From positions 1 to 64,000 of the forward strand of contig JAIOHL010000328.1 of assembly GCA_019913005.1 (NCBI GenBank): DNA of 64,000 nt, read 5' to 3'. The DNA is from Anaerolineae bacterium. GTDB taxonomy: Bacteria; Chloroflexota; Anaerolineae; Aggregatilineales; J027. This document shows positions 1 to 9,085 of the stretch, piece by piece; positions within the stretch are counted from its first letter, which is position 1; the number at the start of each line of letters is the position of its first letter. A model generated the notes under the pieces. That model saw only the letters and a program-made list of their open reading frames with translations. It was not told where the DNA came from and searched no databases. The position numbers and the translations under genes were made by a program.

Positions 1-1
1 C

Positions 2-562
2 GCCACCAAATTCTATGTCTTCGATGCCCTCACCGACGCCTACTACTATGACTATCTCTACTATGGTGGCCCCGTCATTGACCAATCCTACGGCCAATCC
101 ACCTTCTCCGACATCAAAACCTTTGTCGAGTTCAGCACCGATGAAGAAGGTCTCAATGCCGATGTCCCCGCTGGTCGGGTCCGCCTCTTCAAGAAGGATA
201 CCGACGGCTCGGCTTTGTTGATCGGCGAAGACACTGTTGACCATACCCCCAAAGGCGAAACCATCCAACTTTATGTCGGCAATGCCTTCGATCTCGTCGG
301 GGAACGCCTCCAAACCGATTTCCAATACTCCGGTTATCTCCAACTTGATGAGTCCTATTCCATCAAACTCCGCAATCGTAAGGACGATCAACCTGTCGAA
401 ATCCGTGTCGTCGAACATCTCTTCCGTTGGTCAGAGTGGCAAATCCTGACCTCCACTCATGAATATACCAAGACCAGTTCGTCCACCATCGAATATTACA
501 TCACCGTCAATCCCGGTGAAGAAGTCCAAATTAATTACACCGTCCACTATCAGTGGCAATAA
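2..562 (+). CDS. DUF4139 domain-containing protein, C-terminal part
   Basis: The reading frame is open from the left edge to a TAA stop, so this is the 3' end of a gene that begins outside the window. About 186 residues are visible. The stretch around GEDTVDHTPKGETIQLYVG and NAFDLVGERLQTDF matches the typical C-terminal half of DUF4139 proteins, a beta-rich family of unknown biochemical role that is often secreted or envelope-associated. The end is strand-rich (YYITVNPGEEVQINYTVHYQW), as is usual for the family. Its signal peptide, if any, lies outside the window. The next gene starts 186 bases downstream behind its own ribosome binding site. Confidence 0.75.
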   Translation, partial: ATKFYVFDALTDAYYYDYLYYGGPVIDQSYGQSTFSDIKTFVEFSTDEEGLNADVPAGRVRLFKKDTDGSALLIGEDTVDHTPKGETIQLYVGNAFDLVGERLQTDFQYSGYLQLDESYSIKLRNRKDDQPVEIRVVEHLFRWSEWQILTSTHEYTKTSSSTIEYYITVNPGEEVQINYTVHYQWQ

Positions 563-605
563 ACAGCCGTTTACCTTGCGAGGGATACACCCTCACTAAT
601 CACAA

Positions 606-645
606 AGTGGGTAGGAACCAATATAGGGATGAGGCCCTACCCACT
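606..645. repeat. Inverted repeat after DUF4139 gene
   Basis: Perfect 10-base arms (AGTGGGTAGG / CCTACCCACT) are separated by a 20-base loop, 43 bases after the DUF4139 stop. No T-run follows on either strand, so it is not a classical intrinsic terminator. It could be a mRNA 3'-end hairpin or a protein-binding dyad. Confidence 0.35.
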
Positions 646-748
646 TCCGCCGAAATACTGATTGCGCCCCATCCCAATTTGACCTACACTGTGTTTATCC
701 AACACATCCATCATCAACTACCAGCCCCTAATCCTAAGGAGTGTCTAC

Positions 749-2023
749 ATGCGCAAAGCACTTATCGCACTAACGGTTCTGATTCTTATAACCGCCATTG
801 TGCCATCCGCTTCCGCCCAGCTTGGCAACAATAATCTTTGCAATACAGCGACCACCCTTGAGTATGGTGATTCCGCCACTGGAACGGTTGACAATACCAC
901 CTACGTCGTCGGTTTCTGTTTTACGGGAACATCGGGCGACCAAGTAACGATTACGATGGAAAGTACCAGTGGAACCCTTGACCCCTACTTGGAGCTTGCT
1001 GATCCCACTGGTAACACACTCTTTGCTTCCAACGATGATGCCGACGCCAATACCCGCAATGCACAAATTGTCTTTACCCTGACCACCACTGGACAACACC
1101 TGATTGTCGCCAGTCGCTACGGCATTGATAAAGGGGATAGCGCAGGCAATTTCGCCTTAACTCTAGCCGCAGGTGGCAAAGGTAGCACGGGCAACTCTGT
1201 CCCGCCCAAAGGTGGCACCCCGGCCCCCGAAGATCAGATCGTGATCAACATCACCTGCGATACAGGTGAACAAATTGTCGGCGGCGTGCAGCTATCCTTC
1301 ATCAATGTCAACCCCGGCTTTTCCTATACGGTAACCGCCGTCGGTCTGGATGGCTTTGACCCGGTGGTCGCCGTCGAAACTGAACCCGGCGTTGGGACCT
1401 GTAATGATGATGCAGCAGGCGCAGCGGGTAGTGAAATTGCGGTGCCAGATTTTGGACGTATCGTTGCCAGTCGCAGCACGGCCCAAGTTCGTTTCACCTC
1501 ACCTCGGCGTGGCAACCCCACCAACATCAGCGTCGGTTCAGCCGATGGTGAAACGGGTCAATATGTGTTGATTATTGAAGGTTTGGCAATCTCGCCCTCA
1601 GATGAACTCGATGGTTTCGCCGTGCGTGTACCTGACAGCGTAGCCGCCGAAACCCTCTCGGTTTACATGGTTAGCAAGTATGTTGATCTCGATCCCTATC
1701 TTGAACTCTATCAGGGTGACGGTCTAACCCAAGCCTATGATGAGGACGGCAACTTCTACGAAGATTCGGTGGACTACAACAACATTGAATTTCTGTTCGC
1801 GTGCGATGATGCTGGAGTTGGTGATTGCGCCGATACACCTGCCTTCCCCGGTGGTGGTGTAGATATTGCCAACGGCTCACGCTATGTCGCAGGTGAACTG
1901 GATGCGGGTCTGTTGGTCACGCCTAACAGCAGTCTGCCGATGTTATTCGCCTTTGGTTCGGTTAATGGGGCCAGCGCGGGTGAATATGCCATCATGGTGA
2001 TTGGCTTCGTCCCCGGTAACTAA
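749..2023 (+). CDS. Secreted PPC-domain protein
   Basis: A 424-residue protein with an N-terminal signal peptide (MRKALIALTVLILITAIVPSASAQ; cleavage probably after SASA). Residues about 28-145 resemble the bacterial pre-peptidase C-terminal (PPC) fold, with the typical order of a 'D-Y-E-L-D-P-G-LF-NDD' stretch (DPYLELADPTGNTLFASNDD) and a later R-Y-G segment. Two further beta-rich segments follow (about 165-290 and 290-424), each again carrying a DPYLELY-like strand. No catalytic residues are evident, so it is probably an extracytoplasmic binding or adhesion protein. A strong AAGGAG site lies 7-13 bases before the ATG. It resembles the larger secreted protein at 42802-44973, which also carries PPC units. 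Confidence 0.75.
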   Translation: MRKALIALTVLILITAIVPSASAQLGNNNLCNTATTLEYGDSATGTVDNTTYVVGFCFTGTSGDQVTITMESTSGTLDPYLELADPTGNTLFASNDDADANTRNAQIVFTLTTTGQHLIVASRYGIDKGDSAGNFALTLAAGGKGSTGNSVPPKGGTPAPEDQIVINITCDTGEQIVGGVQLSFINVNPGFSYTVTAVGLDGFDPVVAVETEPGVGTCNDDAAGAAGSEIAVPDFGRIVASRSTAQVRFTSPRRGNPTNISVGSADGETGQYVLIIEGLAISPSDELDGFAVRVPDSVAAETLSVYMVSKYVDLDPYLELYQGDGLTQAYDEDGNFYEDSVDYNNIEFLFACDDAGVGDCADTPAFPGGGVDIANGSRYVAGELDAGLLVTPNSSLPMLFAFGSVNGASAGEYAIMVIGFVPGN

Positions 2024-2045
2024 CCACTGCTCAATCGAAAATCAA

Positions 2046-2075
2046 AAAAGACCCCGGTGCAATTTGGGGTCTTTT
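2046..2075. terminator. Bidirectional intrinsic terminator
   Basis: A perfect 10-bp stem (AAAAGACCCC / GGGGTCTTTT) with a 10-base loop, A-rich on one side and T-rich on the other. It lies 22 bases after the PPC gene and can also serve the converging minus-strand gene that ends at 2162. Confidence 0.85.
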
Positions 2076-2161
2076 CATTTCCTGTTCAGCAATCCGCCTG
2101 CTTTGTAGGGGCAACGTCTCAGACTCGCCCATCCTGTTGTATCGAAATTTAGTGGTGGTTA

Positions 2162-2764
2162 TTACCGATTATAGTACCAATTGCGTCCATAGTAGCCACT
2201 GGCGGTGCGTGCCTCGACTGCTACCGACCCCGCACTGACAAACGCCGCTGGCAAAGTAACCGTCACGTAAAATTGCCCCGTCGCATCAGTGGTCGCGGTG
2301 AAATAAGGTGTATAGGCCGTCCCTCCCAACGTCGTCAACCCAATTGTAATTTGGGTATTACGTGGGAAGTTGTAACCACGTAGCTCAAATTTTTGTCCAA
2401 GCGTTACACTGGGGAAATAGATACGCGGCTCAGTCGTTGGGCCAAATGGGTTGCCGGGATAAATGGTAATCGGGCCACCTGTCGCTGGCGGCACATATGG
2501 CCCACCCGTTGAGGGAACTACGGGGCCGGATACACACAGCACCTGCCCTGCATAGACATAATTGGGATTCACGATACCATTCCACTGCGCCAGCACCGTC
2601 CAAGAAACATTATAGAGCAGGCCAATACGAAATAGATTTTGCCCAGCCTGTACAACATGGGTTCGGGCACAGCCTGTTTGGGCTGCCGCTTTTTCAGTCG
2701 GAACAAACGCGAATATAGTGGCGAACAGCAAAGCCACTAGAATGACTAAACGAAGCATACGCAT
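2162..2764 (-). CDS. Secreted LysM-domain protein
   Basis: A 200-residue protein with a signal peptide (cleavage near KAAAQ, about residue 29) and one LysM domain (about 32-77: HVVQAGQNLFRIGLLYNVS, then NPNYVYAGQVLCV). LysM binds peptidoglycan glycan strands. A Pro/Gly/Thr linker (80-108) leads to a beta-sandwich-like C-terminal part (110-200) with motifs such as YNFPRNTQITIGL and TDATGQFYVTVTLP, similar in style to IPT/Ig-like surface domains. The gene is 35 bases downstream of the LysM/transpeptidase gene on the same strand, so the two probably form a cell-wall operon. No enzyme domain is seen. Confidence 0.75.
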   Translation of the reverse strand: MRMLRLVILVALLFATIFAFVPTEKAAAQTGCARTHVVQAGQNLFRIGLLYNVSWTVLAQWNGIVNPNYVYAGQVLCVSGPVVPSTGGPYVPPATGGPITIYPGNPFGPTTEPRIYFPSVTLGQKFELRGYNFPRNTQITIGLTTLGGTAYTPYFTATTDATGQFYVTVTLPAAFVSAGSVAVEARTASGYYGRNWYYNR

Positions 2765-2799
2765 GGATTCAGACCCTTTCTAATCACAGACGAGCGAAA

Positions 2800-3933
2800 T
2801 TAATAATTCACTTTGACGGGCGTTCCCACCTCGGCCCAGTTGAAAAACCATTGGGCTTCTGGCGTTGGCAAATTTACACAGCCATGGCTCATCGGTTGCC
2901 CAAAATTGTTGTGCCAATACGTACCGTGAATAGCATAGCCCTGATAAAAATACATCACCCAAGGCACACCGGGCAGATAATAGCCGGGGCCAGACATCGT
3001 TTGCGAATTGAGCTTCCAATAAACGCGATAATCTCCCGTGACGGTTGGTGTTCCCGGCAGCCCTGTCGAAACTGTCACGGCCCGCATCAACACACCATTC
3101 TCATAAGCATAGATCCGCTGATCGCTCAGATTCACAATAATTTGCTTACCAGTGGTAATCGTCGGCGCAGGTGCGGACGGCACACCCCCTGTCGGCACAA
3201 AGTACGTTCCCGCTGGATCGTCCTGAGCCGGGATCACCAATTGCTGTCCGGCATAGATTTGATTCGGGTTCTGCAAATTATTGGCACGGGCAATCGTCGT
3301 CCAGCGCAAGCCGTACAATCGCGCAATCGAGGCGAGATGCTGCCCAATTTGCACAATATGGGTTCGCTCTGTGCCAGTCGTTGCAGGTGTTGTCGAGGTG
3401 GTATTTTCAACAATCGTTGGCCCAGCAACGGCGGCACTTCCCGGTGCGGCGGTTCCGTTCACTACAAGCCGCTGTCCAGCAAAAATCGTATTGGGGTCAC
3501 CCAAATTATTCCATGTGGCTAGGTCTTGCCATGTCAACCCATATTGTCTGGCGATACTAGCAAGCGTTTGCCCCGGCTGCACAATATGAATTAAGGCAGA
3601 ATCGGCTGGTGCTGGATTAACTGCCACCGCAACAGGGTCAGTCGTAGGGGTGGTTGTATCAACAGGTGCAGATGGCACGCTACCGGGAGTGGGAATCACC
3701 AGAACTTGCCCAACATAAATCCGGGTCGGGTCGGTAATACCATTGGCAGCGGCTAGTTGATCTACCGTCAGCCCAAAACGCAGCGCGATACGGAATAAAT
3801 TTTCACCACTTTGCACGGTATAGGTCTGGTTGCCATCCTGTGCATCAGAAATGCGAGGTCGGCCCAGCGGTAGCGAAACAACTAACGCCACAATCAGCAG
3901 TAGTAGTATAAAACGCCAGTGTTTAGAGTTCAT
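2800..3933 (-). CDS. L,D-transpeptidase with three LysM domains
   Basis: A 377-residue exported enzyme. An N-terminal hydrophobic segment (residues 6-24) acts as a signal peptide or anchor. It is followed by three LysM domains (about 36-80, 115-160 and 190-235), each with the V-Q-x-G-x-x-L-x-x-I-A pattern and a final AGQ-L-VI strand. The C-terminal YkuD catalytic domain (about 262-377) carries the signature H-G-T-x(10+)-SHGCVN with the nucleophilic cysteine. Such enzymes form 3-3 peptidoglycan cross-links or attach proteins to the wall. I chose ATG 3933, at the hydrophobic segment. An in-frame start 36 codons upstream would place a charged, untypical leader before the signal peptide. An AAAGGAAGG site lies about 15 bases upstream. 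Confidence 0.88.
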   Translation of the reverse strand: MNSKHWRFILLLLIVALVVSLPLGRPRISDAQDGNQTYTVQSGENLFRIALRFGLTVDQLAAANGITDPTRIYVGQVLVIPTPGSVPSAPVDTTTPTTDPVAVAVNPAPADSALIHIVQPGQTLASIARQYGLTWQDLATWNNLGDPNTIFAGQRLVVNGTAAPGSAAVAGPTIVENTTSTTPATTGTERTHIVQIGQHLASIARLYGLRWTTIARANNLQNPNQIYAGQQLVIPAQDDPAGTYFVPTGGVPSAPAPTITTGKQIIVNLSDQRIYAYENGVLMRAVTVSTGLPGTPTVTGDYRVYWKLNSQTMSGPGYYLPGVPWVMYFYQGYAIHGTYWHNNFGQPMSHGCVNLPTPEAQWFFNWAEVGTPVKVNY

Positions 3934-4110
3934 CTGTGGCACAAATTGCCTTCCTTTACTCCCTGCGATAATACAACCATGAATAAATCTATCCCTAATG
4001 TTACTGAGGTTGAAACGGATTGTATAGCAACTTTTGTCCACCGCCTTCCCTGAGTTAGAGATAAGTTAGTTTTTATTGGGCATAGTGAACAATCTTTAAT
4101 ATCGCACGGG

Positions 4111-4138
4111 TTGACATTTTATGCAAGAAGGGTAGACT
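4111..4138 (+). promoter_or_regulatory. Promoter of the ArsR-led operon
   Basis: TTGACA at 4111-4116, a 16-base spacer, then TAGACT at 4133-4138: a good sigma70-type match. Transcription would start near 4145, just before the palindromic operator at 4150-4180. Confidence 0.65.
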
Positions 4139-4149
4139 AGGAAACGAAT

Positions 4150-4180
4150 ATGCAAATTTCTGCATATTTGCAAATATGCG
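4150..4180. promoter_or_regulatory. Palindromic operator before ArsR-family gene
   Basis: An 18-bp perfect palindrome (4162-4179, GCATATTTG/CAAATATGC) overlaps a second imperfect dyad formed by ATATGCAAAT at 4149-4158. The element covers the expected transcription start and ends 16 bases before the ATG of the regulator, the usual position for ArsR autorepression. The site is read directly; that the regulator binds it is inferred. Confidence 0.65.
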
Positions 4181-4195
4181 AGTTTGGGAGTCCCA

Positions 4196-5320
4196 ATGGA
4201 ACTAATTGCAATCTCCCCCAAAGTAAATGTCCATTTCCGTGTAACTCTTTTACACGATTTACTCTCTATTATTGGTCTACTGCCCAATGCTGAACGCTTT
4301 GAAGGGCTAAGCGACTGGCTGCGGCACATGGCGACCCACATGGATGCCCATGACCATGATATTTTGCGCCCCATTCACATGTTGGTCATTTTTGCTGGCG
4401 GTGTGCAAGCGCACCTGATTGACAGCATTCCTGCTCAAAGTGAGGCGGATACCGATTTTGCGGCGTTATACAGTCATTTGGAGACCCTTGACATCTATGC
4501 CCTCCAAAAAGCGACCCTGAAGGCGTTTGAAGAACAATTAGTGCGTATGGAAGTTATCGGGAAAGACACAAAGTTGCCCAATGATGTGACCCGCCTTGCC
4601 CAACTGGTAGACAAAATGCAGCAGGCCCGCGAAGAACAATGGCAATCGCCCCCTGCCACGATGTCCTCTGAAGTCTTCGCCCAATTTTTGCTGGATGCCC
4701 AAGCCATTCATGAGCATTTATTGGCCGCTATTCATCACACATGGACGCGGTTCTATGCCGAACATGCCGCTGGCGATTTGCCCCAAAAATTCGCTGCTGC
4801 GGACTACCATACTGCCCAAAATTATACCCCAGACATCACGACCATTTTCCGAGCCGTCTCTGGTCGCAACCCAACCCCTTGGCTCAGTGAAAATGCCGCA
4901 CGTTTTAAACAGGTCGAGCTAATCCCCTGCTGCCATTTGGGAACCTATGTCACCTTGTTTACATTAGGTGACCGATTGTGGATTGGGTTTAATGCCAATC
5001 TCGTCCCAACCATCGCAGGCGATACCGTTCATACTCCCCTGCCAATCATCAACCTCTACCCAGCCATGAAAGCCCTTGCAGATGAAGCCCGCCTCAAAAT
5101 TGTGGCATTCTTGGCGCAGCAAGGAGAAAGTAATGTCGGTGAAATCGCCGATGCCATGAAATTGACCCAATCCACCGCCTCCCGCCATCTGAGCCTACTC
5201 GCCAAAACCGATATTTTGCAGATGCGCCGTGATGGAGCAATGCGTTATTACAAGGTCAGTCCATCCGCCCTATACGAAATCGCCCACAGCCTGACAGGAT
5301 TAGCAGATCAAAATCCTTAG
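4196..5320 (+). CDS. ArsR-family transcriptional regulator with large N-terminal domain
   Basis: A 374-residue protein. Residues about 289-370 form an ArsR-type winged helix (ADEARLKIVAFLAQ, GEIADAMKLTQSTASRHLS, then the wing MRRDGAMRYYKVS). The first 280 residues are mostly helical and match the long N-terminal domain found in many ArsR-like proteins of Gram-positive and Chloroflexota genomes (DUF5937-like, by recall). The metal-binding cysteine motif of classical ArsR is absent, so the signal is unknown. I chose ATG 4196, which has GGGAG five bases upstream; an upstream TTG at 4184 would overlap that site. The palindrome just upstream suggests autoregulation. The following ABC exporter genes start 61 bases downstream and are the likely targets. 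Confidence 0.78.
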   Translation: MELIAISPKVNVHFRVTLLHDLLSIIGLLPNAERFEGLSDWLRHMATHMDAHDHDILRPIHMLVIFAGGVQAHLIDSIPAQSEADTDFAALYSHLETLDIYALQKATLKAFEEQLVRMEVIGKDTKLPNDVTRLAQLVDKMQQAREEQWQSPPATMSSEVFAQFLLDAQAIHEHLLAAIHHTWTRFYAEHAAGDLPQKFAAADYHTAQNYTPDITTIFRAVSGRNPTPWLSENAARFKQVELIPCCHLGTYVTLFTLGDRLWIGFNANLVPTIAGDTVHTPLPIINLYPAMKALADEARLKIVAFLAQQGESNVGEIADAMKLTQSTASRHLSLLAKTDILQMRRDGAMRYYKVSPSALYEIAHSLTGLADQNP

Positions 5321-5369
5321 AACCCTGCTGGTGTGGTGAGGGGTATTTCATTGTCCACTTCATGGATGC

Positions 5370-5375
5370 AAGGAG
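5370..5375 (+). promoter_or_regulatory. Ribosome binding site deciding a TTG start
   Basis: AAGGAG at 5370-5375 is six bases before TTG 5382. The other in-frame TTG, at 5376, directly abuts the site and cannot use it. Confidence 0.7.
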
Positions 5376-5381
5376 TTGCAC

Positions 5382-7223
5382 TTGAGTAATTTTGCCGTCT
5401 GGAAACGCTTGATGGGGTACATGCGCCCCTATTGGAAATGGACAGCCACTGCCCTGTTTGGCATTGTCGGCGGCTCGGCATTGGCAATTACCATCCCCAG
5501 CCTCTTGCGCTGGGTCATTGATGTCGGGGTCGAGCGTGACGATCAAACGTTTATGCTCCGAGCCGGATTATTGGTGGTCACACTTGGGATAGTGCGCGGA
5601 TTTACGGGATTCTGCGCCCGTTTTTTTGGCGAACGACTATCACACTATATTGCCTACGACATCCGCAACGAGCTTTACGATAAAGTGCAGCACCTCCATT
5701 TTGGCTACCACGACAAAACTCAAACCGGGATGTTGATTACTCGTGCCATTAGCGACGTAGATGAAATGCAGCGCTATTTTGCCAATGGGCTTTTGGATGG
5801 CCTCAACACCATGATTCTCCTCTTGGGGGTCGTCGTGGTCATGTTTGTCAGCAGCCCTCCATTGGCGGTTGTGGCACTCCTACCTGTTCTTCCACTTGTT
5901 TTCATGTCCAAGAGTTATGCCGCCCGTATTGACCCCCAATGGAAAAAAGTAATGGAGCATGTCCAAAATCTCAGTGAGCATCTCCAACAAAATGCTTTAG
6001 GTGCACAGGTCGTTCGCGCCTTCGCCCGTGAAAAGTACGAATTCAAGAAATTCGAGAATGAAAACGCCAAGTTGTTTACCGATCAACTCCGCTTAGTCAA
6101 TCTGTGGACGACCTACATGCCCGTCAGCAATTTTGTGATCGCCTGTTGTGTCGCCACGACGCTATTTGTCGGCGGATTAATGGAACGCAACAATTTCGCA
6201 GGTGTCACTGTCGGCATAGTTGTATCCTTCAATGCCTATATCTTGCTCATCGGTCAACCCGTGCGTTTCTTGGGTTTTGTCATCTTGCTGTTTACCCAAG
6301 CGGTGACCAGCAGTCGCCGTGTCTTTGAAATTATGGATGCCCCCATCGAGATTGACGACGATCCAAATGCCCAAGAAATGCCAGCCATTCAGGGCTATGT
6401 CAATTTCGAAAATGTCTCCTTTGCCTACGACTCCGAACCCGTGCTTAAAAATATCAATATTGAAGCCAAACCCGGTCAAATAGTCGCCCTTTTGGGTCAA
6501 ACAGGTTCAGGCAAGAGCAGCCTCATCAATCTAATCCCGCGCTTCTATGATGTGACGGAAGGCCGCGTGACGATTGACGGCATTGATATTCGGGATGTCC
6601 GACTCTCAACATTGCGCCCCCAAATCGGCATTGTGTTGCAAGAATCCGTCCTGTTTTCCGCCACCATCCGCGAAAACATTGCCTACGGAAGGCCCGAGAT
6701 TGGCATGGATGAAATTATCGCCGCCGCCAAAGCCGCCAATGCCCATGACTTTATTTTGGAATTTCCGGAGGGCTATGAGACCGAAATTGGTGAACGCGGG
6801 GTGACACTTTCTGGTGGTCAGCGTCAGCGGGTAGCCATTGCGCGGGCCTTGTTGGTGGATCCCCGCATTTTAATTCTGGACGACTCGACCAGCAGCGTAG
6901 ACACCCGCACCGAATACTTGATTCAAGAAGCCCTCAATCGTTTGATGGAAGGCCGCACCACCTTTGTCATTGCCCAACGTCTAACCACTGTCCAAAACGC
7001 CGATCAAATTCTGGTTTTGGATCGTGGCGAGATCGCCGAACGCGGCACCCACCATGAACTACTGGCGAAAAACGGCTTGTATGCTGACATCTACCGCCTA
7101 CAACTCGCCGATCAGGAACGCCTCAAACACGAGCTTATGGCGTTGGGTGGCCTTTTGGAACAGGGCAATATACGCTCGACGGACAAGATCAAAGTCCGTG
7201 AACCCCAAATGAGCGGTAGCTAA
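5382..7223 (+). CDS. Heterodimeric ABC exporter subunit 1 (degenerate ATP site)
   Basis: A 613-residue half-transporter with six transmembrane helices (about 15-310) and a C-terminal ATPase domain. Walker A is GQTGSGKSS, the Q-loop is VLQESVLFS and the signature is a canonical LSGGQ. The residue after the Walker B aspartate is Asp (D501, in LILDDSTSSVD) where active ATPases have Glu, and the switch histidine is Gln (Q532, in VIAQRLTTV). These substitutions are the known hallmark of the non-hydrolysing subunit of asymmetric exporters such as TM287/288, BmrCD and LmrCD. The gene is 24 bases from its partner. Substrate unknown; the class covers drug, lipid and peptide export. Start at TTG 5382 is set by the AAGGAG site. 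Confidence 0.9.
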   Translation: MSNFAVWKRLMGYMRPYWKWTATALFGIVGGSALAITIPSLLRWVIDVGVERDDQTFMLRAGLLVVTLGIVRGFTGFCARFFGERLSHYIAYDIRNELYDKVQHLHFGYHDKTQTGMLITRAISDVDEMQRYFANGLLDGLNTMILLLGVVVVMFVSSPPLAVVALLPVLPLVFMSKSYAARIDPQWKKVMEHVQNLSEHLQQNALGAQVVRAFAREKYEFKKFENENAKLFTDQLRLVNLWTTYMPVSNFVIACCVATTLFVGGLMERNNFAGVTVGIVVSFNAYILLIGQPVRFLGFVILLFTQAVTSSRRVFEIMDAPIEIDDDPNAQEMPAIQGYVNFENVSFAYDSEPVLKNINIEAKPGQIVALLGQTGSGKSSLINLIPRFYDVTEGRVTIDGIDIRDVRLSTLRPQIGIVLQESVLFSATIRENIAYGRPEIGMDEIIAAAKAANAHDFILEFPEGYETEIGERGVTLSGGQRQRVAIARALLVDPRILILDDSTSSVDTRTEYLIQEALNRLMEGRTTFVIAQRLTTVQNADQILVLDRGEIAERGTHHELLAKNGLYADIYRLQLADQERLKHELMALGGLLEQGNIRSTDKIKVREPQMSGS

Positions 7224-7247
7224 CTTTATCGGAAGGAACGGAAACTT

Positions 7248-9059
7248 ATGGCACTCTCACAAGCAGCAACGGAAGCCGGTAAAGGTTTCGACTGGCAAGT
7301 GACCAAGCGTCTCTTTAGTTATCTCAAACCCTACAAGAAAAATGTGGTGATTGCTTTCACGGCGATGTTGTTTGTCGTCATCGCCAACATCATGGGGCCA
7401 CCGCTGATTGGCTGGGCAGTGGATGAGGGTATTCGCAAGGGCAATATGTCCTTAGTGGGCGCAGGTGTTTTTGGCTACATTTTAGTTCAAGGACTTGGCT
7501 TCTTGGGTTTTCGCATCCAACTGGCAAACATGGCTTACGCGGGACAACGTATTATCGAGAAATTGCGCAACGACCTCTTTGAGAAAATCCAGTATTTCTC
7601 GATGTCGTTTTTTTCTAATTACGAAACAGGTCGTCTCATTGCACGGGTCATCAGCGATGTCAGCGTTCTGCGGGAGGCGATTACCTTTGCTGTCGTCGGT
7701 ACAGTGCGCGAAATGCTCATTCTCATTGGCATCCTCATTTCCATGTCCATAATTAACCTGACCCTAACTGGCGTGGCGTTAGTCGTGCTGGCAGTTCTGA
7801 TTACGATTGCGAATTTCTGGCGCATCTTTGCCCGTAAAGCCTATATCCGCGTCCGTGAAACCAATGCCCTCGTTAACGCCGAACTTGCCGAAGCCTTTAA
7901 CGGTGTGCGCGTCACCCAAGCCTTCGCACGTGAGAGTTATAACTATCAGCGCTTCATCTCCAAGATTGATTACAATAATCGTGAAGCGAATGTCGCAGCG
8001 GCGCGTATCAGCGGCTTTTTCTTCCCTAGCATTGAATTGGTCGGCGGGGTGGCGACGGGCGCGATGATTTATGTCGGCGGCACGCTGGTCTTAAAACAAC
8101 AACTCTCGGTGTTTACCCTGCTCACGTTCGTTCTGTATATTGATGAATTCTTCTTCCCCATTCGTATGCTGGCCCAGCGATACAATGTGTTCCAAGCGGT
8201 CATGGCAGCCGGGGACAAAATCTTTACCCTGCTCGATACACCTATCGAAGTACAGGATGCGCCGGAGGCCACCGAACTCCCCAAAATTCAGGGTCATGTT
8301 CAATTTGATAATGTCGAATTTCGATATAGTGACGGTGAGATGGTGTTGAAAGGCGTCAATCTGGATGTGCCTGCCGGGTCAACCGTCGCATTGGTCGGGC
8401 ATACCGGGGCAGGTAAAAGCACGATTATCAAACTAGTAACGCGGTTTTATGATATTACCGATGGTAAGTTGACCATTGATGGCTATGATGTCCGCAAAGT
8501 CACCCAAGAAAGTCTGCGCCGTCAAATGGGCGTGGTGCTGCAAGAAACCTACCTTTTTTCCGGCACCGTCATGGAAAATATCCGCTATGGTCGCTTGGAG
8601 GCGTCAGATGAGGATGTGATAGACGCTGCCAAAGCGGTGGGTGCTCACGACTTTATCATGCGATTGGAAAATGGGTATAATACCGAGGTTCGTGAAGGGG
8701 GTTCGCTGCTTTCGGCTGGTCAACGCCAACTATTAGCCTTTGCCCGTGCCCTGCTTGCCGATCCGCGCATCCTAATTTTGGATGAGGCGACCAGCAGCAT
8801 TGACACCCAAACCGAAAAAATTATCCAGAGTGCCCTAGAGCGCCTCCTAAAAGGGCGTACCAGTTTCGTGATTGCCCATCGGCTCAGTACCATCACCAAT
8901 GCCGACCTGATTGTGGTGATAGATCATGGTGAAATTATTGAGCAGGGATCGCACGAGAGCCTCTTGCAGCAGGGTGGCGCTTATCGTGACCTCTATACAA
9001 TGGCCTATGCTCGTCCGTTGGAAGCAGTATCGCCGGAGGTCACAGTCGCTGCCGATTAG
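7248..9059 (+). CDS. Heterodimeric ABC exporter subunit 2 (catalytic ATP site)
   Basis: A 603-residue half-transporter with six transmembrane helices (about 30-315) and an ATPase domain. Walker A is GHTGAGKST. Walker B is followed by the catalytic Glu (E513, LILDEATSSID), and the switch histidine is present (H544, VIAHRLSTI). Its signature motif is altered to LSAGQ (A490 for Gly). Paired with subunit 1, this predicts one normal ATP site (this Walker A/B with the partner's LSGGQ) and one degenerate site (partner D501/Q532 with this LSAGQ). The residues are seen directly; the asymmetry is established for the family. The GGAAGGAACGGAAA leader just before the ATG provides the ribosome binding site. 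Confidence 0.92.
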   Translation: MALSQAATEAGKGFDWQVTKRLFSYLKPYKKNVVIAFTAMLFVVIANIMGPPLIGWAVDEGIRKGNMSLVGAGVFGYILVQGLGFLGFRIQLANMAYAGQRIIEKLRNDLFEKIQYFSMSFFSNYETGRLIARVISDVSVLREAITFAVVGTVREMLILIGILISMSIINLTLTGVALVVLAVLITIANFWRIFARKAYIRVRETNALVNAELAEAFNGVRVTQAFARESYNYQRFISKIDYNNREANVAAARISGFFFPSIELVGGVATGAMIYVGGTLVLKQQLSVFTLLTFVLYIDEFFFPIRMLAQRYNVFQAVMAAGDKIFTLLDTPIEVQDAPEATELPKIQGHVQFDNVEFRYSDGEMVLKGVNLDVPAGSTVALVGHTGAGKSTIIKLVTRFYDITDGKLTIDGYDVRKVTQESLRRQMGVVLQETYLFSGTVMENIRYGRLEASDEDVIDAAKAVGAHDFIMRLENGYNTEVREGGSLLSAGQRQLLAFARALLADPRILILDEATSSIDTQTEKIIQSALERLLKGRTSFVIAHRLSTITNADLIVVIDHGEIIEQGSHESLLQQGGAYRDLYTMAYARPLEAVSPEVTVAAD

Positions 9060-9085
9060 AAACTAAACAAGAGTGAGCAGAAAAT

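Noticed and set aside
553..834. Short open frame between the DUF4139 and PPC genes
   Set aside because: It spans the hairpin and the PPC gene's ribosome binding site and overlaps its signal peptide in another frame.
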